Positions 44,254-54,907 of a stretch of DNA of 64,000 nt are shown here, piece by piece. The first letter of the stretch is position 1. Every line of letters begins with the position of its first letter. The stretch spans positions 682,001 to 746,000 of the forward strand of contig NZ_JARXVF010000001.1 in NCBI RefSeq assembly GCF_029892515.1, written 5' to 3'. Source of the DNA: Pseudaminobacter soli (ex Li et al. 2025). GTDB lineage: Bacteria; Pseudomonadota; Alphaproteobacteria; Rhizobiales; Rhizobiaceae. A program made the position numbers and the translations under genes. The notes below the pieces were generated by a model. That model saw only the letters and a program-made list of their open reading frames with translations. It was not told the origin of the DNA and did not search any database.

Positions 44254-45519
44254 CTAATTACTCAGCCTGTCGATCATGTCCTGCGTGATCAGGCAAATGC
44301 CTTTTTCAGACACCCTGAAACGCTTCGCGTCCAGCTCCGGGTCTTCGCCCACGACGAGGCCTTCCGGGATCTGCACGCCGTGGTCGACGATCGCCCGTTT
44401 GAGGTGGGCATTGCGGCCCACCACGCAGTCCGGCAGCATCACCACCTCCTCCAGGGAGGAATAGGAATTGATGCGCGCACCGGTGAAGACGAGGCTGCGC
44501 TTCAGCCCAGCACCTGACACGATGCAGTCGCCCGCTATCAGCGAGGACACCGCCGAGCCGCGGCGGCCGTCCTCGTCATGCACGAACTTTGCCGGCGGCT
44601 TCAGTTCGGCATAGGTCCAGATCGGCCAGTCACGATCGTAGAGGTCGAGCTCCGGGGTCACGTCGGTCAGGTCGATATTGGCTTCCCAATAGGCGTCGAT
44701 GGTGCCGACGTCCCGCCAGTATGGCCCAGATTCCGCGGTCGAGCGCACGCAGGATTTGGCGAAGCGGTGCGCCACCGCCTTACCGTTCTTGACGATGTGG
44801 GGAATGATATCCTTGCCGAAATCGCGGCTCGAACTGTGGTCGGCCGCGTCGCGCCGCAGTTGCTCCAGCAGGAATTTCGTGCGGAACACATAGATGCCCA
44901 TCGAGGCCAGCGCGAAATCGGGCTTGTCGGGCATGCCGGGCGGGTCGGCCGGCTTCTCGATGAAGGAGATGATGGTATCGCTGTCGTCGACATGCATGAC
45001 GCCGAAGCCCGTCGCCTCGGCGCGCGGCACCTCCAGGCATCCCACGGTCACGTCCGCCTTGGCGTCTACGTGCTGGCGCAGCATCAACTCGTAGTCCATC
45101 TTGTAGATATGGTCACCGGCCAGGATGACCATGAATTCCGGTCCGTAGGACTCGATGATATCGATGTTCTGGTAGACCGCGTCGGCTGTGCCTTCATACC
45201 ACTGCGTCTCGGAAACGCGCTGGCTGGCCGGCAGCACATCAAAACTTTCGTTTCGCTCGGGGCGCAAAAAGTTCCAACCGCGCTGCAGGTGCCGGATCAG
45301 CGAGTGGGCCTTGTACTGGGTAGCGACGCCGAGGCGGCGAATGCCGGAATTGAGCGCGTTGGAAAGCGCGAAGTCGATGATGCGCGTCTTGCCGCCGAAA
45401 TAGACCGCGGGTTTGGCCCTGCGATCGGTCAGTTCCTTCAGCCGGCTGCCCCTGCCCCCCGCGAGCACATAGGCCATGGCATCGCGCGCCAGTGGCTGCG
45501 GTCTTTTCGTCGTGTCCAT
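44254..45519 (-). CDS. glgC: Glucose-1-phosphate adenylyltransferase (ADP-glucose pyrophosphorylase)
   Basis: 421 residues. The nucleotide-binding motif [19 protein letters not shown] (about 21-39) and the sugar-phosphate site [10 protein letters not shown] are clear, followed by a C-terminal beta-helix. It makes ADP-glucose, the committed and allosterically controlled step of bacterial glycogen synthesis; fructose-6-phosphate and pyruvate are typical activators in this group. It follows glgB by 15 nt. Confidence 0.97.
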   Translation of the reverse strand: MDTTKRPQPLARDAMAYVLAGGRGSRLKELTDRRAKPAVYFGGKTRIIDFALSNALNSGIRRLGVATQYKAHSLIRHLQRGWNFLRPERNESFDVLPASQRVSETQWYEGTADAVYQNIDIIESYGPEFMVILAGDHIYKMDYELMLRQHVDAKADVTVGCLEVPRAEATGFGVMHVDDSDTIISFIEKPADPPGMPDKPDFALASMGIYVFRTKFLLEQLRRDAADHSSSRDFGKDIIPHIVKNGKAVAHRFAKSCVRSTAESGPYWRDVGTIDAYWEANIDLTDVTPELDLYDRDWPIWTYAELKPPAKFVHDEDGRRGSAVSSLIAGDCIVSGAGLKRSLVFTGARINSYSSLEEVVMLPDCVVGRNAHLKRAIVDHGVQIPEGLVVGEDPELDAKRFRVSEKGICLITQDMIDRLSN

Positions 45520-45534
45520 CGTAACCCTCCCAAG

Positions 45535-47754
45535 TCACCCTTCCCGAACGAATTCCAGCATTATGGTGGCCAGCGGCGGCAGAAGCAGCCCGGCGTGGAT
45601 GTCCCCATCGGCACCCGCCACAGCCTCCACCAACCCACCATTCCCCTTGCCCGACCCGCCATAGTCCGACGCGTCGGTATTGACGATTTCGCGCCACCGG
45701 CCGGCCTGGGGCAGCGGCACCCGGTAGTCCTCGCGCGGAACCGGCGTGAAATTGGAGATGACGGCGACCGGCGCTTCACCCGGCGCCTTGCGTAGCCAGG
45801 CGTAGACGGAGTTCTGGCGATCGTCGACGACTGCCCACGAAAAGCCGTCCGGCTCGCAATCGCGCGCATGCAGCGCCGGCCGCGAGCGGTAGACCTGATT
45901 GAGGTCGCGGATCAGTTGCTGCACGCCACGGTGCGGTGTGTATTCCAGAAGCTGCCAGTCGAGTGCGCGCGCCTCGCTCCATTCGCTGCGTTGGGCGAAT
46001 TCCTGCCCCATGAACAGGAGCTTCTTGCCCGGATAGCCCCACATGAAGGCGTAGTAGGCACGCAACGTCGCGAATTTCTGCCAGTCGTCGCCGGCCATCT
46101 TGTGGAGCAGCGTGCCTTTGCCGTGCACCACTTCGTCATGCGATAGCGGCAGGACAAAATTCTCGCTGAAGGCATAGACCAGCCCGAAGGTGATGTCCTC
46201 GTGATGGTGTTTGCGATGGACAGGCTCACGCGCCAGATAGGCGAGCGTGTCGTTCATAAAACCCATGTTCCACTTGAAGCCGAAGCCTAAGCCCCCCTCA
46301 TGGACAGGCTGCGACACCTTCGGCCAGGAGGTGGATTCCTCGGCGATCGTCATCACGCCGGGATTGCGGCCGTAGACCTCTTTGTTCATCTGCTGGAGGA
46401 AGCTGACAGCCTCCAGGTTCTCGCGCCCGCCCTTCTCGTTGGGGATCCATTCACCCTCCTTGCGCGAATAGTCGAGGTAGAGCATCGAGGCCACCGCATC
46501 CACGCGCAGCCCGTCGAGATGGTATTTCTCGGCCCAGAAGAGGGCGTTGTTGACGAGATAAGACACAACCTCGCGGCGGCCGAAATTGTAGATCGCCGTG
46601 TTCCAGTCGGGGTGAAAGCCCTTTCGCGGGTCGGCATGCTCATAGAGCGCGGTGCCGTCGAAATGCTCGAGCCCGTGTGCATCGACCGGGAAATGCGCCG
46701 GCACCCAATCGAGAATAACGCCGATACCTGCGCGATGAGCGCCGTCCACGAAACGCGCAAAACCTTCCGGCTCGCCGAAGCGCGCGGTGGGCGCGTAGAG
46801 GCCCGTGGTCTGGTAGCCCCATGACGGGTCGTAGGGATGCTCCATGATCGGCATGAACTCGATATGGGTGAAGCCCATTCCGACCACGTAGGGGATCAGC
46901 CGGTCGGCGAGTTCGTCCCATGACAGGAGCGAGCCATCCTCACGTCGTTGCCAGGAGCCCGCATGAACCTCGTAGATCGAGATCGGCTGGCGTCGCGCGT
47001 CCGCCTTGCTCCAGAAATCGCAATGCTTCTGGTCGCCCCAGTGATGCGACAGCGGCGCATTTGTCACTGAAGCCGTAGCGGGGCGAAGCTCGGAGCGGAA
47101 GGCAAACGGGTCCGCCTTCAGCGGCCGCGTCTCGCCATCCGGACCGACGATCTCGAATTTATAGGCGCGGCCTGCGCCGATATCCGGGACAAAAATCTCC
47201 CACACGCCGATATCCTGCCTGCGGCGCATGGCGTGGCGGCGGCCGTCCCATTCATTAAAATCGCCGACCACAGACACACGCCGCGCATTGGGCGCCCAGA
47301 CGGCGAAATGCACGCCCTCCGAACCTTCATGCTGGATAAGATGCGCGCCGAGCTTGTCGAAAAGCCTCAGATGCGAGCCTTCGGCGATGAAGTAATCGTC
47401 CATCGGCCCGAGCACCGGCCCGAAGGAATAGGGGTCGGTCAGCCACCACTCGCCGCTGGCATTGCGGGCGCGGTATTTCAGCGGCTGGCGCTTGCGGATC
47501 GACAACCTGCCTTCGAAGAAGCCCGCTTCGTCGCGTCGGGTAAGTTCCCCCGCCTCCTTGCCCGCAAGCGTGAAGGCGGTGACGAACTCTGCATGGGGTA
47601 CGAAGCAGCGGGCCACGAATGCCTTCTCGGCCTGCTGGACACCGAGTACGGCGAAGGGATCGTCATGGGTGCCGGCGACAATCGCTATGACATCGGCGGC
47701 CGTGGCTGCCCCCGGCAATTCCGTCATTGCGATCCCGGCACGCGCCCCCCTCAT
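45535..47754 (-). CDS. glgB: 1,4-alpha-glucan branching enzyme
   Basis: 739 residues from ATG 47754, or 730 from ATG 47727, which begins [11 protein letters not shown] and may be the true start; both have weak ribosome-binding sites. N-terminal CBM48 modules are followed by a GH13 barrel with [16 protein letters not shown] (Asp nucleophile), [11 protein letters not shown] (Glu) and [10 protein letters not shown]. It introduces alpha-1,6 branches into glycogen. It lies 63 nt after glgP and leads the synthetic part of the operon. Confidence 0.96.
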   Translation of the reverse strand: MRGARAGIAMTELPGAATAADVIAIVAGTHDDPFAVLGVQQAEKAFVARCFVPHAEFVTAFTLAGKEAGELTRRDEAGFFEGRLSIRKRQPLKYRARNASGEWWLTDPYSFGPVLGPMDDYFIAEGSHLRLFDKLGAHLIQHEGSEGVHFAVWAPNARRVSVVGDFNEWDGRRHAMRRRQDIGVWEIFVPDIGAGRAYKFEIVGPDGETRPLKADPFAFRSELRPATASVTNAPLSHHWGDQKHCDFWSKADARRQPISIYEVHAGSWQRREDGSLLSWDELADRLIPYVVGMGFTHIEFMPIMEHPYDPSWGYQTTGLYAPTARFGEPEGFARFVDGAHRAGIGVILDWVPAHFPVDAHGLEHFDGTALYEHADPRKGFHPDWNTAIYNFGRREVVSYLVNNALFWAEKYHLDGLRVDAVASMLYLDYSRKEGEWIPNEKGGRENLEAVSFLQQMNKEVYGRNPGVMTIAEESTSWPKVSQPVHEGGLGFGFKWNMGFMNDTLAYLAREPVHRKHHHEDITFGLVYAFSENFVLPLSHDEVVHGKGTLLHKMAGDDWQKFATLRAYYAFMWGYPGKKLLFMGQEFAQRSEWSEARALDWQLLEYTPHRGVQQLIRDLNQVYRSRPALHARDCEPDGFSWAVVDDRQNSVYAWLRKAPGEAPVAVISNFTPVPREDYRVPLPQAGRWREIVNTDASDYGGSGKGNGGLVEAVAGADGDIHAGLLLPPLATIMLEFVREG

Positions 47755-47817
47755 ATCCCCGCGTCCCTCCCCTTCAACTTTAACGCTACTCCATCGGCCT
47801 TTTCTTGCAATCGTAAA

Positions 47818-50286
47818 TCATGCCGGCACGTTCCAAATTTCGCGGGCGTATTGGCGAATAGTGCGATCCGACGAAAACCAGCCCATGCGCGCGACATTGC
47901 GGATTGCTCTAGCGTTCCAGTCCGGGCTGTCGCCCCACACGGCATCGACCTGCCGCTGCATGGCCGCATAGGCGTCGAAGTCGGCCGCGACCATGAACCA
48001 GTCGTGGTCGTACAGGCCGGAGATCAGGTCGCGATAGCGGTTCGGATCGTCAGGCGAGAACACACCCGAGGAGATCGCCGCCAGCGCCTGCGACAGTTCC
48101 GGCGAAGCCTCGATCACGGCGCGCGGCGCGTAGCCACCATTGCGGCGTTCGGCCACTTCCTGCGCCGTCAGGCCGAAGATGAAGATGTTTTCGTCACCCA
48201 CATGCTCGCGGATTTCGACATTGGCGCCGTCCAGCGTGCCGATGGTCAGCGCCCCGTTCAGCGCGAACTTCATGTTGCCGGTGCCCGACGCCTCCATGCC
48301 GGCCGTCGAAATCTGCTCGGAAAGGTCGGCCGCCGGCATCATCAGCTCGGCGAGGCTGACATTGTAGTTCGGCGCGAAGACCACTTTCAGCAGGCCACGT
48401 ACAGCCGGATCACGGTTGATGACCCTGGCGACATCGTTGGCGAGTTTGATGATCAGCTTGGCGTTGTGATAGCTGGGCGCGGCCTTGCCGCCGAGGAACT
48501 TTACTCGCGGCATCCAATCGCGCTCGGGATGCGAACGGATCTGATCGTAGAGCGCCACCGCCTCGATGATGTTGAGCAGCTGGCGCTTGTATTCATGGAT
48601 GCGCTTGATCTGGATGTCGAACAGCGCCGACGGATCAAGCCTTATCCCCTGGCGCTGTGAAACCACGGCAGCCAGGCGCTCCTTGTTGGCGCGCTTCACC
48701 GCGGCGAATTTTTCGCGGAAGGCGGCATCACCTGCAAGGGCATCGAGCTCCGTCAGCGCCTCGATGTCGTCGAGAAAGCTGTCGCCGATCGCCTCGCGGA
48801 TCAGCCCTGTCAGCCCCGCATTGCACTGGAACAGCCAGCGGCGCTGCGTGATGCCGTTGGTCTTGTTGTTGATGCGCGGCGGATAGAGCCGATGCAGGTC
48901 GGCAAACACCGTCTCCTTCATCAGCTCGGTATGCAGCGCCGACACGCCGTTGACGGAATGCGAGCCGGCAAAGGCAAGATTGCCCATACGCACGCGCCGC
49001 TCGCCATTTTCCTCTATCAGCGAAATGCGGGCGATCTGCTCGCCGTCGAAAAGCCCGGTCGCGCGCGCCTCGTGCAGAAGCTGCGCATTGATCGCGTAGA
49101 CGATCTGCATATGGCGCGGCAAAAGCCGCTCGAACAGCGGCACCGGCCAGCTTTCCAGCGCCTCGGGCAACAGCGTGTGGTTGGTGTAGGCGAAGGTGCC
49201 CTTGGTGATGCCCCAGGCGGTGTCGAAATCGATGCCATGCACGTCCATCAGAAGCCGCATCAGCTCGGCCACGGCGACGGAAGGGTGGGTGTCGTTGAGA
49301 TGGATCGCGGCCTTCTCGGGCAGCGAATGCAGCTCTCCATACTGGCTAAGATGGCGCTGGATGATGTCCTGCAGCGAGGCGGTCGAGAAGAAATATTCCT
49401 GCCGCAACCGCAGTTCCTGCCCGGCGGGGCTGGAATCGGCCGGATAGAGCACGCGCGACAGCGCATCGGCCTTGTTGCTTTCGCGCAGCGCGCCTATGTG
49501 GTCGCCGGCATTGAACGCGTCGAGCAGGATGGGGTCCATAGGCATGCCGGCCCAGAGCCTCAGCGTGTTGACGCGATTGCCACGCCAGCCCACCACCGGC
49601 GTGTCATAGGCCACGGCCAGCACCCGCTCCTGCGGGCGCCAGACATGCCGCTCCAGGCGCCCGTCCTTTGCGGCGATCTGTTCGACCGTGCCGCCAAAAC
49701 CCACTTCGAAGGAGCGCTCGCGGCGCTCGAACTCCCAAGGATTGCCGTGGTCGAGCCAGGTTTCGGGCAGTTCCACCTGCCAGCCGTCGGAGATTTCTTG
49801 CCGGAACATGCCGTTGGCGTAGCGTATGCCGTAGCCATGCGCGGGCACGTCGACTGTCGCCATGCTTTCCATGAAACACGCGGCGAGCCGGCCCAGACCG
49901 CCATTGCCTAGAGCGGCGTCAGGTTCCAGCGTTGCGATCACGTCCAGCTCGACACCGAGCGAGCCAAGTGCCGAGCGCATGTCCTCCATCATGCCGAGAT
50001 TGGAGAAGGCATCGCGCGTCAGCCGGCCGATGAGGAACTCCAGCGAGAGGTAATAGACGCGCTTGGCGCTCTGCTCGTAGGCCTTCTTGGTCGACTTCAC
50101 CCAATGGTCGATGATGCGGTCGCGCACGACCAGGATCGCGGCGGTCAGCCAGTCATATTGCGTGGCGACGGTCGCGTCCTTGCCGACCCTGTATTTCAGG
50201 GCCTGGAGGATTTCGGCGGCCAGCGCCTCGATATCGGATGTCTGCGAATTCTGCGATGGAAGTCCGGATTCGGATGCAAGCTTCAT
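47818..50286 (-). CDS. glgP: Glycogen/starch phosphorylase
   Basis: 822 residues, GT35 family. The PLP lysine is in EASGTGNMKFALNGALTIG, the family signature near the C-terminus, and GNGGLGRLAACF and the RIHEYKRQLLN segment are intact. It releases glucose-1-phosphate from glycogen, which Pgm then converts. It is the first gene of the run glgP-glgB-glgC-glgA-pgm-glgX-aglA. The promoter should lie in the 112 nt upstream (50287-50398), without an obvious element. Confidence 0.97.
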   Translation of the reverse strand: MKLASESGLPSQNSQTSDIEALAAEILQALKYRVGKDATVATQYDWLTAAILVVRDRIIDHWVKSTKKAYEQSAKRVYYLSLEFLIGRLTRDAFSNLGMMEDMRSALGSLGVELDVIATLEPDAALGNGGLGRLAACFMESMATVDVPAHGYGIRYANGMFRQEISDGWQVELPETWLDHGNPWEFERRERSFEVGFGGTVEQIAAKDGRLERHVWRPQERVLAVAYDTPVVGWRGNRVNTLRLWAGMPMDPILLDAFNAGDHIGALRESNKADALSRVLYPADSSPAGQELRLRQEYFFSTASLQDIIQRHLSQYGELHSLPEKAAIHLNDTHPSVAVAELMRLLMDVHGIDFDTAWGITKGTFAYTNHTLLPEALESWPVPLFERLLPRHMQIVYAINAQLLHEARATGLFDGEQIARISLIEENGERRVRMGNLAFAGSHSVNGVSALHTELMKETVFADLHRLYPPRINNKTNGITQRRWLFQCNAGLTGLIREAIGDSFLDDIEALTELDALAGDAAFREKFAAVKRANKERLAAVVSQRQGIRLDPSALFDIQIKRIHEYKRQLLNIIEAVALYDQIRSHPERDWMPRVKFLGGKAAPSYHNAKLIIKLANDVARVINRDPAVRGLLKVVFAPNYNVSLAELMMPAADLSEQISTAGMEASGTGNMKFALNGALTIGTLDGANVEIREHVGDENIFIFGLTAQEVAERRNGGYAPRAVIEASPELSQALAAISSGVFSPDDPNRYRDLISGLYDHDWFMVAADFDAYAAMQRQVDAVWGDSPDWNARAIRNVARMGWFSSDRTIRQYAREIWNVPA

Positions 50287-50398
50287 GTCGCCTCTCGAGC
50301 GCTGTCGGTAGCCGTCCTCGCGGCAAGGCCAAGCATCCTCCCGCCCGACAACTTACCCAATCCACCCGGATTTTCAATCGACCGAGGAGCGCTCAAAT

Positions 50399-51181
50399 TC
50401 ACGCCGCCATGGCTTCCTCCGGTGGCGCCTTCGCCCCGGTCATGAAGGCGACGGCGTCCGACATCGTGTATTCCTTCGGGTCGATCACGCAGAGCCGCCG
50501 TCCGAGCCGATGCACATGGATGCGGTCGGCTACCTCGAAGACATGCGGCATGTTGTGCGAGATGAGCACGATCGGCAGGCCTCGGCGCTTCACGTCGAGG
50601 ATCAGTTCGAGCACGCGGCGCGACTCCTTCACGCCGAGCGCCGCCGTAGGCTCATCCATGATCACGACCTTGGAGCCGAAGGCGGCAGCGCGCGCCACGG
50701 CCACACCCTGCCGCTGGCCGCCCGACAGCGTTTCCACCGCCTGGCCGATGTTCTGGATGGTCATCAGGCCGAGCTCGCTCAGCTTGTCGCGAGCGCGCTT
50801 TTCCATGGCCGGCCGGTCGAGCATGCGGAGCCACTTTCCGAGCAGGCCGGGTTTGCGGATCTCGCGGCCGAGGAACATGTTGTCGGCGATCGAAAGCGCC
50901 GGCGACAGGGCCAGGTTCTGGTAGACGGTTTCAATGCCGGCATCGCGCGCCTCCATCGGCGACTTGAAGTTCACCGGCTTGCCTTCCAGTCGGATCTCTC
51001 CCTCGTCGGGAGTGATGGCGCCCGATATCGCCTTGATCAGAGTGGATTTGCCGGCGCCGTTGTCGCCGATCACAGCCAGGATCTCACCCGGATAGAGGTC
51101 GAAGTCGGCATTGTTGAGCGCGGTGACGCGGCCATACCGCTTCACCAGACCGCGTGCAGTGAGGATCGGTTCCTGTGCCAT
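50399..51181 (-). CDS. frcA: Fructose-type sugar ABC transporter ATPase
   Basis: 260 residues with one ABC domain: Walker A GDNGAGKST, signature LSGGQRQGVAVARA, and MDEPTAALG. Most ATPases of the ribose/CUT2 class have two fused domains; FrcA of Sinorhizobium has one, and this matches it in size and order. The ATG overlaps the frcC stop by one base (TGATG). It powers import of fructose, and possibly mannose or ribose. Confidence 0.9.
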   Translation of the reverse strand: MAQEPILTARGLVKRYGRVTALNNADFDLYPGEILAVIGDNGAGKSTLIKAISGAITPDEGEIRLEGKPVNFKSPMEARDAGIETVYQNLALSPALSIADNMFLGREIRKPGLLGKWLRMLDRPAMEKRARDKLSELGLMTIQNIGQAVETLSGGQRQGVAVARAAAFGSKVVIMDEPTAALGVKESRRVLELILDVKRRGLPIVLISHNMPHVFEVADRIHVHRLGRRLCVIDPKEYTMSDAVAFMTGAKAPPEEAMAA

Positions 51182-52263
51182 CAGCCTGCAACCTTTCTGA
51201 TCCACTGGTCGATTGCGACGGCGACGATGATCAGCGCTCCGATCAACAGGTAGGTCCATTGGGGGTCCGTGCCGATGAGGCGCAGGCCCAGCGAAAAGAC
51301 GCCGACGATCAGCGCCCCGAAGAGCATGCCGAGGATGGAGCCGCGCCCGCCGAACAGCGATATGCCGCCGATCACCACGGCAGTGATGGATTCGATATTG
51401 GCGAATTGGCCCGCCGTGGGCGATACCGAGCCGATGCGGCCGATCAGTGCCCAGCCCGCAAGCGCGCAGATCAGGCCAGCCAGCACATAGACCGAAACAA
51501 GCGTCCGGCTGACCCGCACGCCAGAAAGCTCAGCCGCGGACGGGTCGTCGCCGATCGCATAGACGTGGCGGCCCCAGGCGGTATGGTTGAGCACATACCA
51601 GAGGATGGCGACCAACAGCACCATTGCGATGACGCCGTAGGTGAACACCGCGCCGCCTATGCGGAACGTATTGCCGAAGAATTGCAGGATCGGCGCCTGC
51701 TCCTCGATATCCTGCGAGCGGATTGTCTCGTTCGCCGAATAGAGGAAGTTGGTGGCCAGAACGATCTGCCACATGCCGAGCGTGACGATGAATGGCGGCA
51801 GCCGCATATGCGCCACCAGCGCGCCGTTGATCCACCCGCAGATTGCACCGACCCCGAAACCGCACAGAATGGCGAGCGACGGCGGGAGCCCGTAGCGGAA
51901 GGTGAACTGCCCCATCACCACCGAAGACAGCACCATTATGGCGCCCACCGACAGATCGATGCCGGCAGTGAGGATGACCAGCGTCTGCGCCGCACCGACA
52001 ATGCCGACGATGGCCACCTGCTGCAAAATGAGCGTCATTGAGAAGGCGGAGAAGAATTTTCCGCCGATGATCACCCCGAAGGCCGCAATCGACACAACAA
52101 GCACGATCAGCGGCACCGCAGCGGGGTTGGAATGCAGGAACTGCTGCGCCTTTTCCAACGTGGAGCGGTTTTCGCCATCGAAATTGGCAACCGATGTGTC
52201 GCTGCCTGCAAGAACTCTTTCGAACTCCTGCGGCTGCCGGGCATTCGCCGACGCGTCACTCAT
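51181..52263 (-). CDS. frcC: Fructose-type sugar ABC transporter permease
   Basis: 360 residues of the BPD_transp_2 (RbsC/AraH) family with about nine membrane helices after a hydrophilic N-terminus of some 45 residues. The motif VIGGISLFGGRGSILGMLFGALI is the class signature. ATG 52263 follows GGGAGGAGAG, an excellent site, so the extended frame upstream was rejected. It forms the inner-membrane channel for FrcB and FrcA. Confidence 0.92.
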   Translation of the reverse strand: MSDASANARQPQEFERVLAGSDTSVANFDGENRSTLEKAQQFLHSNPAAVPLIVLVVSIAAFGVIIGGKFFSAFSMTLILQQVAIVGIVGAAQTLVILTAGIDLSVGAIMVLSSVVMGQFTFRYGLPPSLAILCGFGVGAICGWINGALVAHMRLPPFIVTLGMWQIVLATNFLYSANETIRSQDIEEQAPILQFFGNTFRIGGAVFTYGVIAMVLLVAILWYVLNHTAWGRHVYAIGDDPSAAELSGVRVSRTLVSVYVLAGLICALAGWALIGRIGSVSPTAGQFANIESITAVVIGGISLFGGRGSILGMLFGALIVGVFSLGLRLIGTDPQWTYLLIGALIIVAVAIDQWIRKVAG

Positions 52264-52355
52264 CCTGCTCTCCTCCCGGAAAACCATGTGCATGGGTGAA
52301 GGGCGAAAAATCCGCCCCTCACGTATCGGAGACTGTCCGATCGGATCGGGCTAGA

Positions 52356-53390
52356 TCAGCCCCAGCACTTGGCCAGGCCGGTCTTTACGTCGATGGACTC
52401 GAGACCCTTCACTGGCTTGGCAGTGACGAGCGACACGCCGGTGTCGAAGAAGGTCTTGCCTTCGGTCGGCTTGGGCTTCTCGCCGGTGTCGGCAAACTTC
52501 TTGATCGCCTCGATGCCGAGCGCCGCCATCAGCAGCGGGTACTGCTGCGAGGTCGCGCCGATGACGCCGGCCTCGACATTCTTGACGCCCGGGCAGCCGC
52601 CGTCGACGGAAACGATCAGCACGTTCTTTTCCATGCCCACGGCCTTCAGCGCCTCATAGGCGCCGGCAGCAGCCGGTTCGTTGATCGTGTGGACGACGTT
52701 GATGCCCGGATCCTTCTGCAGAAGGTTCTCCATGGCCTTGCGGCCGCCTTCCTCGTTGCCGTTCGTCACGTCATGGCCGACGATGCGCGGATCATCCTCG
52801 TCGCCGATCTTGTTCGGGTCCTTCGGATCGATGCCGAAGCCGATCATAAAGCCCTGGTCGCGCAGCACGTCGACCGTCGGCTGCGACGGCGTCAGGTCGA
52901 GGAAGGCCACCTTGGCGTCCTTGACCTTGTCGCCGAGGGTTTCTGCCGCCCACTGGCCGATCAGCTTGCCGGCGAGCAGATTGTCGGTGGCGAAGGTGGC
53001 GTCAGCGGAGTCGGCCGGCTCGAGCGGCGTGTCGAGCGCTATGACCAGGATGCCCGCATCGCGCGCCTTCTTCACCGCCGGCACGATGCCGGCCGTGTCG
53101 GAAGCCGTCAGCAGGATGCCCTTGGCGCCATCGGCGATGCAGGTTTCGATCGCCGCGACCTGGCTTTCGGAGTCGCCGTCTATCTTGCCGGCATAGGTCT
53201 TCAGGTTGACGCCGAGCTCCTTGGCCTTGGCGACGGCACCTTCCTTCATCTTGACGAAGAAGGGGTTCGTATCGGTCTTGGTGATCAGACAGGCGCCGAT
53301 GTCGGCGGCGGAAGCGGACGAAGCAAAACTCATAAGCACGGCTGCGGCAGCACCGCAGACGGTGGACTTCAGGACAGTTCTGTAGCTCAC
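52356..53390 (-). CDS. frcB: Fructose-type sugar-binding periplasmic protein
   Basis: 344 residues. A signal peptide (1-28, ending ASA before ADIGAC) precedes a type I periplasmic binding domain of the ribose-binding class ([28 protein letters not shown]). The start is GTG 53390, supported by GGGAGG 7 nt upstream; the frame runs further up to an ATG at 53474 that has no signal-like sequence. It is first in frcB-frcC-frcA, 195 nt from the divergent repressor gene. Confidence 0.92.
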   Translation of the reverse strand: MSYRTVLKSTVCGAAAAVLMSFASSASAADIGACLITKTDTNPFFVKMKEGAVAKAKELGVNLKTYAGKIDGDSESQVAAIETCIADGAKGILLTASDTAGIVPAVKKARDAGILVIALDTPLEPADSADATFATDNLLAGKLIGQWAAETLGDKVKDAKVAFLDLTPSQPTVDVLRDQGFMIGFGIDPKDPNKIGDEDDPRIVGHDVTNGNEEGGRKAMENLLQKDPGINVVHTINEPAAAGAYEALKAVGMEKNVLIVSVDGGCPGVKNVEAGVIGATSQQYPLLMAALGIEAIKKFADTGEKPKPTEGKTFFDTGVSLVTAKPVKGLESIDVKTGLAKCWG

Positions 53391-53500
53391 GGTGTTCCTC
53401 CCTTTGAAACGGGCTCGATGGATCGAAATCCCACCGACATCGAGGCACCTCTCTCCCGCCTTCGACGTCTCCAATCAGCAAATACCAGCACCCCCATGCT

Positions 53501-53534
53501 GTCAATAATTAAATCACTCTGAATTATTATTGAC
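53501..53534. promoter_or_regulatory. Palindromic operator between frcB and frcR
   Basis: GTCAATAAT (53501-53509) and ATTATTGAC (53526-53534) are exact inverted repeats, with a nested pair AATAATT / AATTATT inside. The site is strikingly AT-rich against its surroundings and lies midway between two divergent promoters. It fits a ROK-type repressor site that controls both directions. Confidence 0.55.
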
Positions 53535-53585
53535 CCATGCCGCCAACTGGCGCATTATCCGCCCTGGATTTCAGGAGGATTTTCC

Positions 53586-54809
53586 GTGGAAGTCGGTGAT
53601 GTCCGGTCCCCTCAGACCGGAACGGAAGAAGTCAGCTTTCCCCGCGGCACAAACCAGAGCGGCATGCGTGACCACAATGAGCGGCTCGTGCTCTCGCTGC
53701 TGCGCCGCCACGGCAGCCTGGCCAAGACCGACATTGCACGAATGTCCCAGCTTTCCATCCAGACGGTGTCCGTCATCATGCGCAAGCTGGAGGAGGACGG
53801 CCTTCTCGTGAGGCAGAAGCCCGTGCGTGGCAAGGTAGGCCAGCCGTCGGTGCCGATGGCGCTCAACCCGGAAGGCGCCTATTTCTTCGGCCTGAAGATC
53901 GGCAGGCGCAGCGCAGACGTGGTGCTCATCGACTTCCTCGGCAACATTCGGTCAATGCGCAAACTGTCCTATCGCCATCCGACACCGCGTGAGACGACCC
54001 GGTTTGCACTCGACAGCATCGCCAGCATTCGCGCCGGTCTCTCCCCCGAGCAGGACCGCCGCATCGCCGGGCTCGGCATCGCGATCCCCTTCGAGCTCTG
54101 GAACTGGGCCGACACCGCTGGCGCGCCGCGCGAGATCATGGACGAGTGGCGCCGCGCCGACATTCGCGCCGATATCCAGGCGCGCCAGGACTTTCCGGTC
54201 TATCTGCAGAACGACGCCACCTCGGCCTGCGGCGCGGAACTGGTCTTCGGGCAGACGGGGGGCTTGAGAGACTTCATCTATTTCTACATCGGCACCTTCG
54301 CCGGCGGCGGCGTCGTGCTGAACGGTACGCTGTTTGCGGGGCGAACCGGCAATGCTGGCGCGCTCGGCTCCATGCCCGTTCCCGGCCCGAACGGTCGCCC
54401 GATACAACTCATCGAGGCCGCCTCCTTGGCGCTCCTGGAGAGGAAGCTGCTGGCACGCGGCGTCGACACCTCGTTTCTGTGGGACTCGCCGACGGAATGG
54501 GCCGAGATAGGCCCCGACCTCGATGCCTGGATCGACGCCTCCGCCGAGGCGCTTGGCTACGCGATCGTCTCCGCCTCGGCGCTGATCGATTTCGAAGCGG
54601 CGGTGATCGACGGCTGGATGCCGGCCGGGGTGCGCGCGCGCCTAGTCAAAGCCGTTGCGACTGCGCTCACGCGCATCAACGTCGCCGGCATCCAGGTGCC
54701 CGAAGTCCGCGAGGGCACGGTCGGCATCGATGCGCGTTCGCTTGGCGGCGCGAGCCTGCCGCTTTCAGAACGTTTTTTGATCGCCTCGGCCCTGCCGATG
54801 GGAGCCTGA
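53586..54809 (+). CDS. frcR: ROK-family transcriptional repressor of the fructose operon
   Basis: 407 residues. An N-terminal winged helix-turn-helix (about 30-85, TDIARMSQLSIQTVSVIMRKLEEDGLL) is joined to a ROK sugar-sensing domain. The GTG start at 53586 is backed by AGGAGG 7 nt upstream. The normal zinc motif of ROK kinases (CxCGxxGC) is not visible, which fits a regulator without kinase activity. In Sinorhizobium frcR is likewise divergent from frcB. It likely binds the palindrome at 53501. Confidence 0.88.
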   Translation: MEVGDVRSPQTGTEEVSFPRGTNQSGMRDHNERLVLSLLRRHGSLAKTDIARMSQLSIQTVSVIMRKLEEDGLLVRQKPVRGKVGQPSVPMALNPEGAYFFGLKIGRRSADVVLIDFLGNIRSMRKLSYRHPTPRETTRFALDSIASIRAGLSPEQDRRIAGLGIAIPFELWNWADTAGAPREIMDEWRRADIRADIQARQDFPVYLQNDATSACGAELVFGQTGGLRDFIYFYIGTFAGGGVVLNGTLFAGRTGNAGALGSMPVPGPNGRPIQLIEAASLALLERKLLARGVDTSFLWDSPTEWAEIGPDLDAWIDASAEALGYAIVSASALIDFEAAVIDGWMPAGVRARLVKAVATALTRINVAGIQVPEVREGTVGIDARSLGGASLPLSERFLIASALPMGA

Positions 54810-54811
54810 GC

Positions 54812-54907
54812 ATGTCCCGACTTCTTGCGACAGCTTTGCTGCCGCACTATTCGAATTCGAGCCAACCCCATCCGAAGCCTCGGACCATCAGCGAGCGACA
54901 GAAATGA
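54812..54907 (+). CDS. 31-codon mini-ORF bridging frcR and the kinase gene
   Basis: ATG 54812 lies 2 nt after the frcR stop and has GGAG 7 nt upstream. It runs to a TGA at 54905-54907 that overlaps the kinase ATG as ATGA. The peptide starts MSRLLATALLPHYSN and has no recognised motif. The exact fit suggests a coupling cistron that delivers ribosomes to the kinase start, whose own ribosome-binding site is weak. It could also be chance. Confidence 0.3.
   Translation: MSRLLATALLPHYSNSSQPHPKPRTISERQK

Noticed and set aside
47233-48660. 475-codon plus-strand ORF across glgB-glgP
   Set aside because: Antisense shadow; the branching enzyme and phosphorylase frames have all catalytic motifs.
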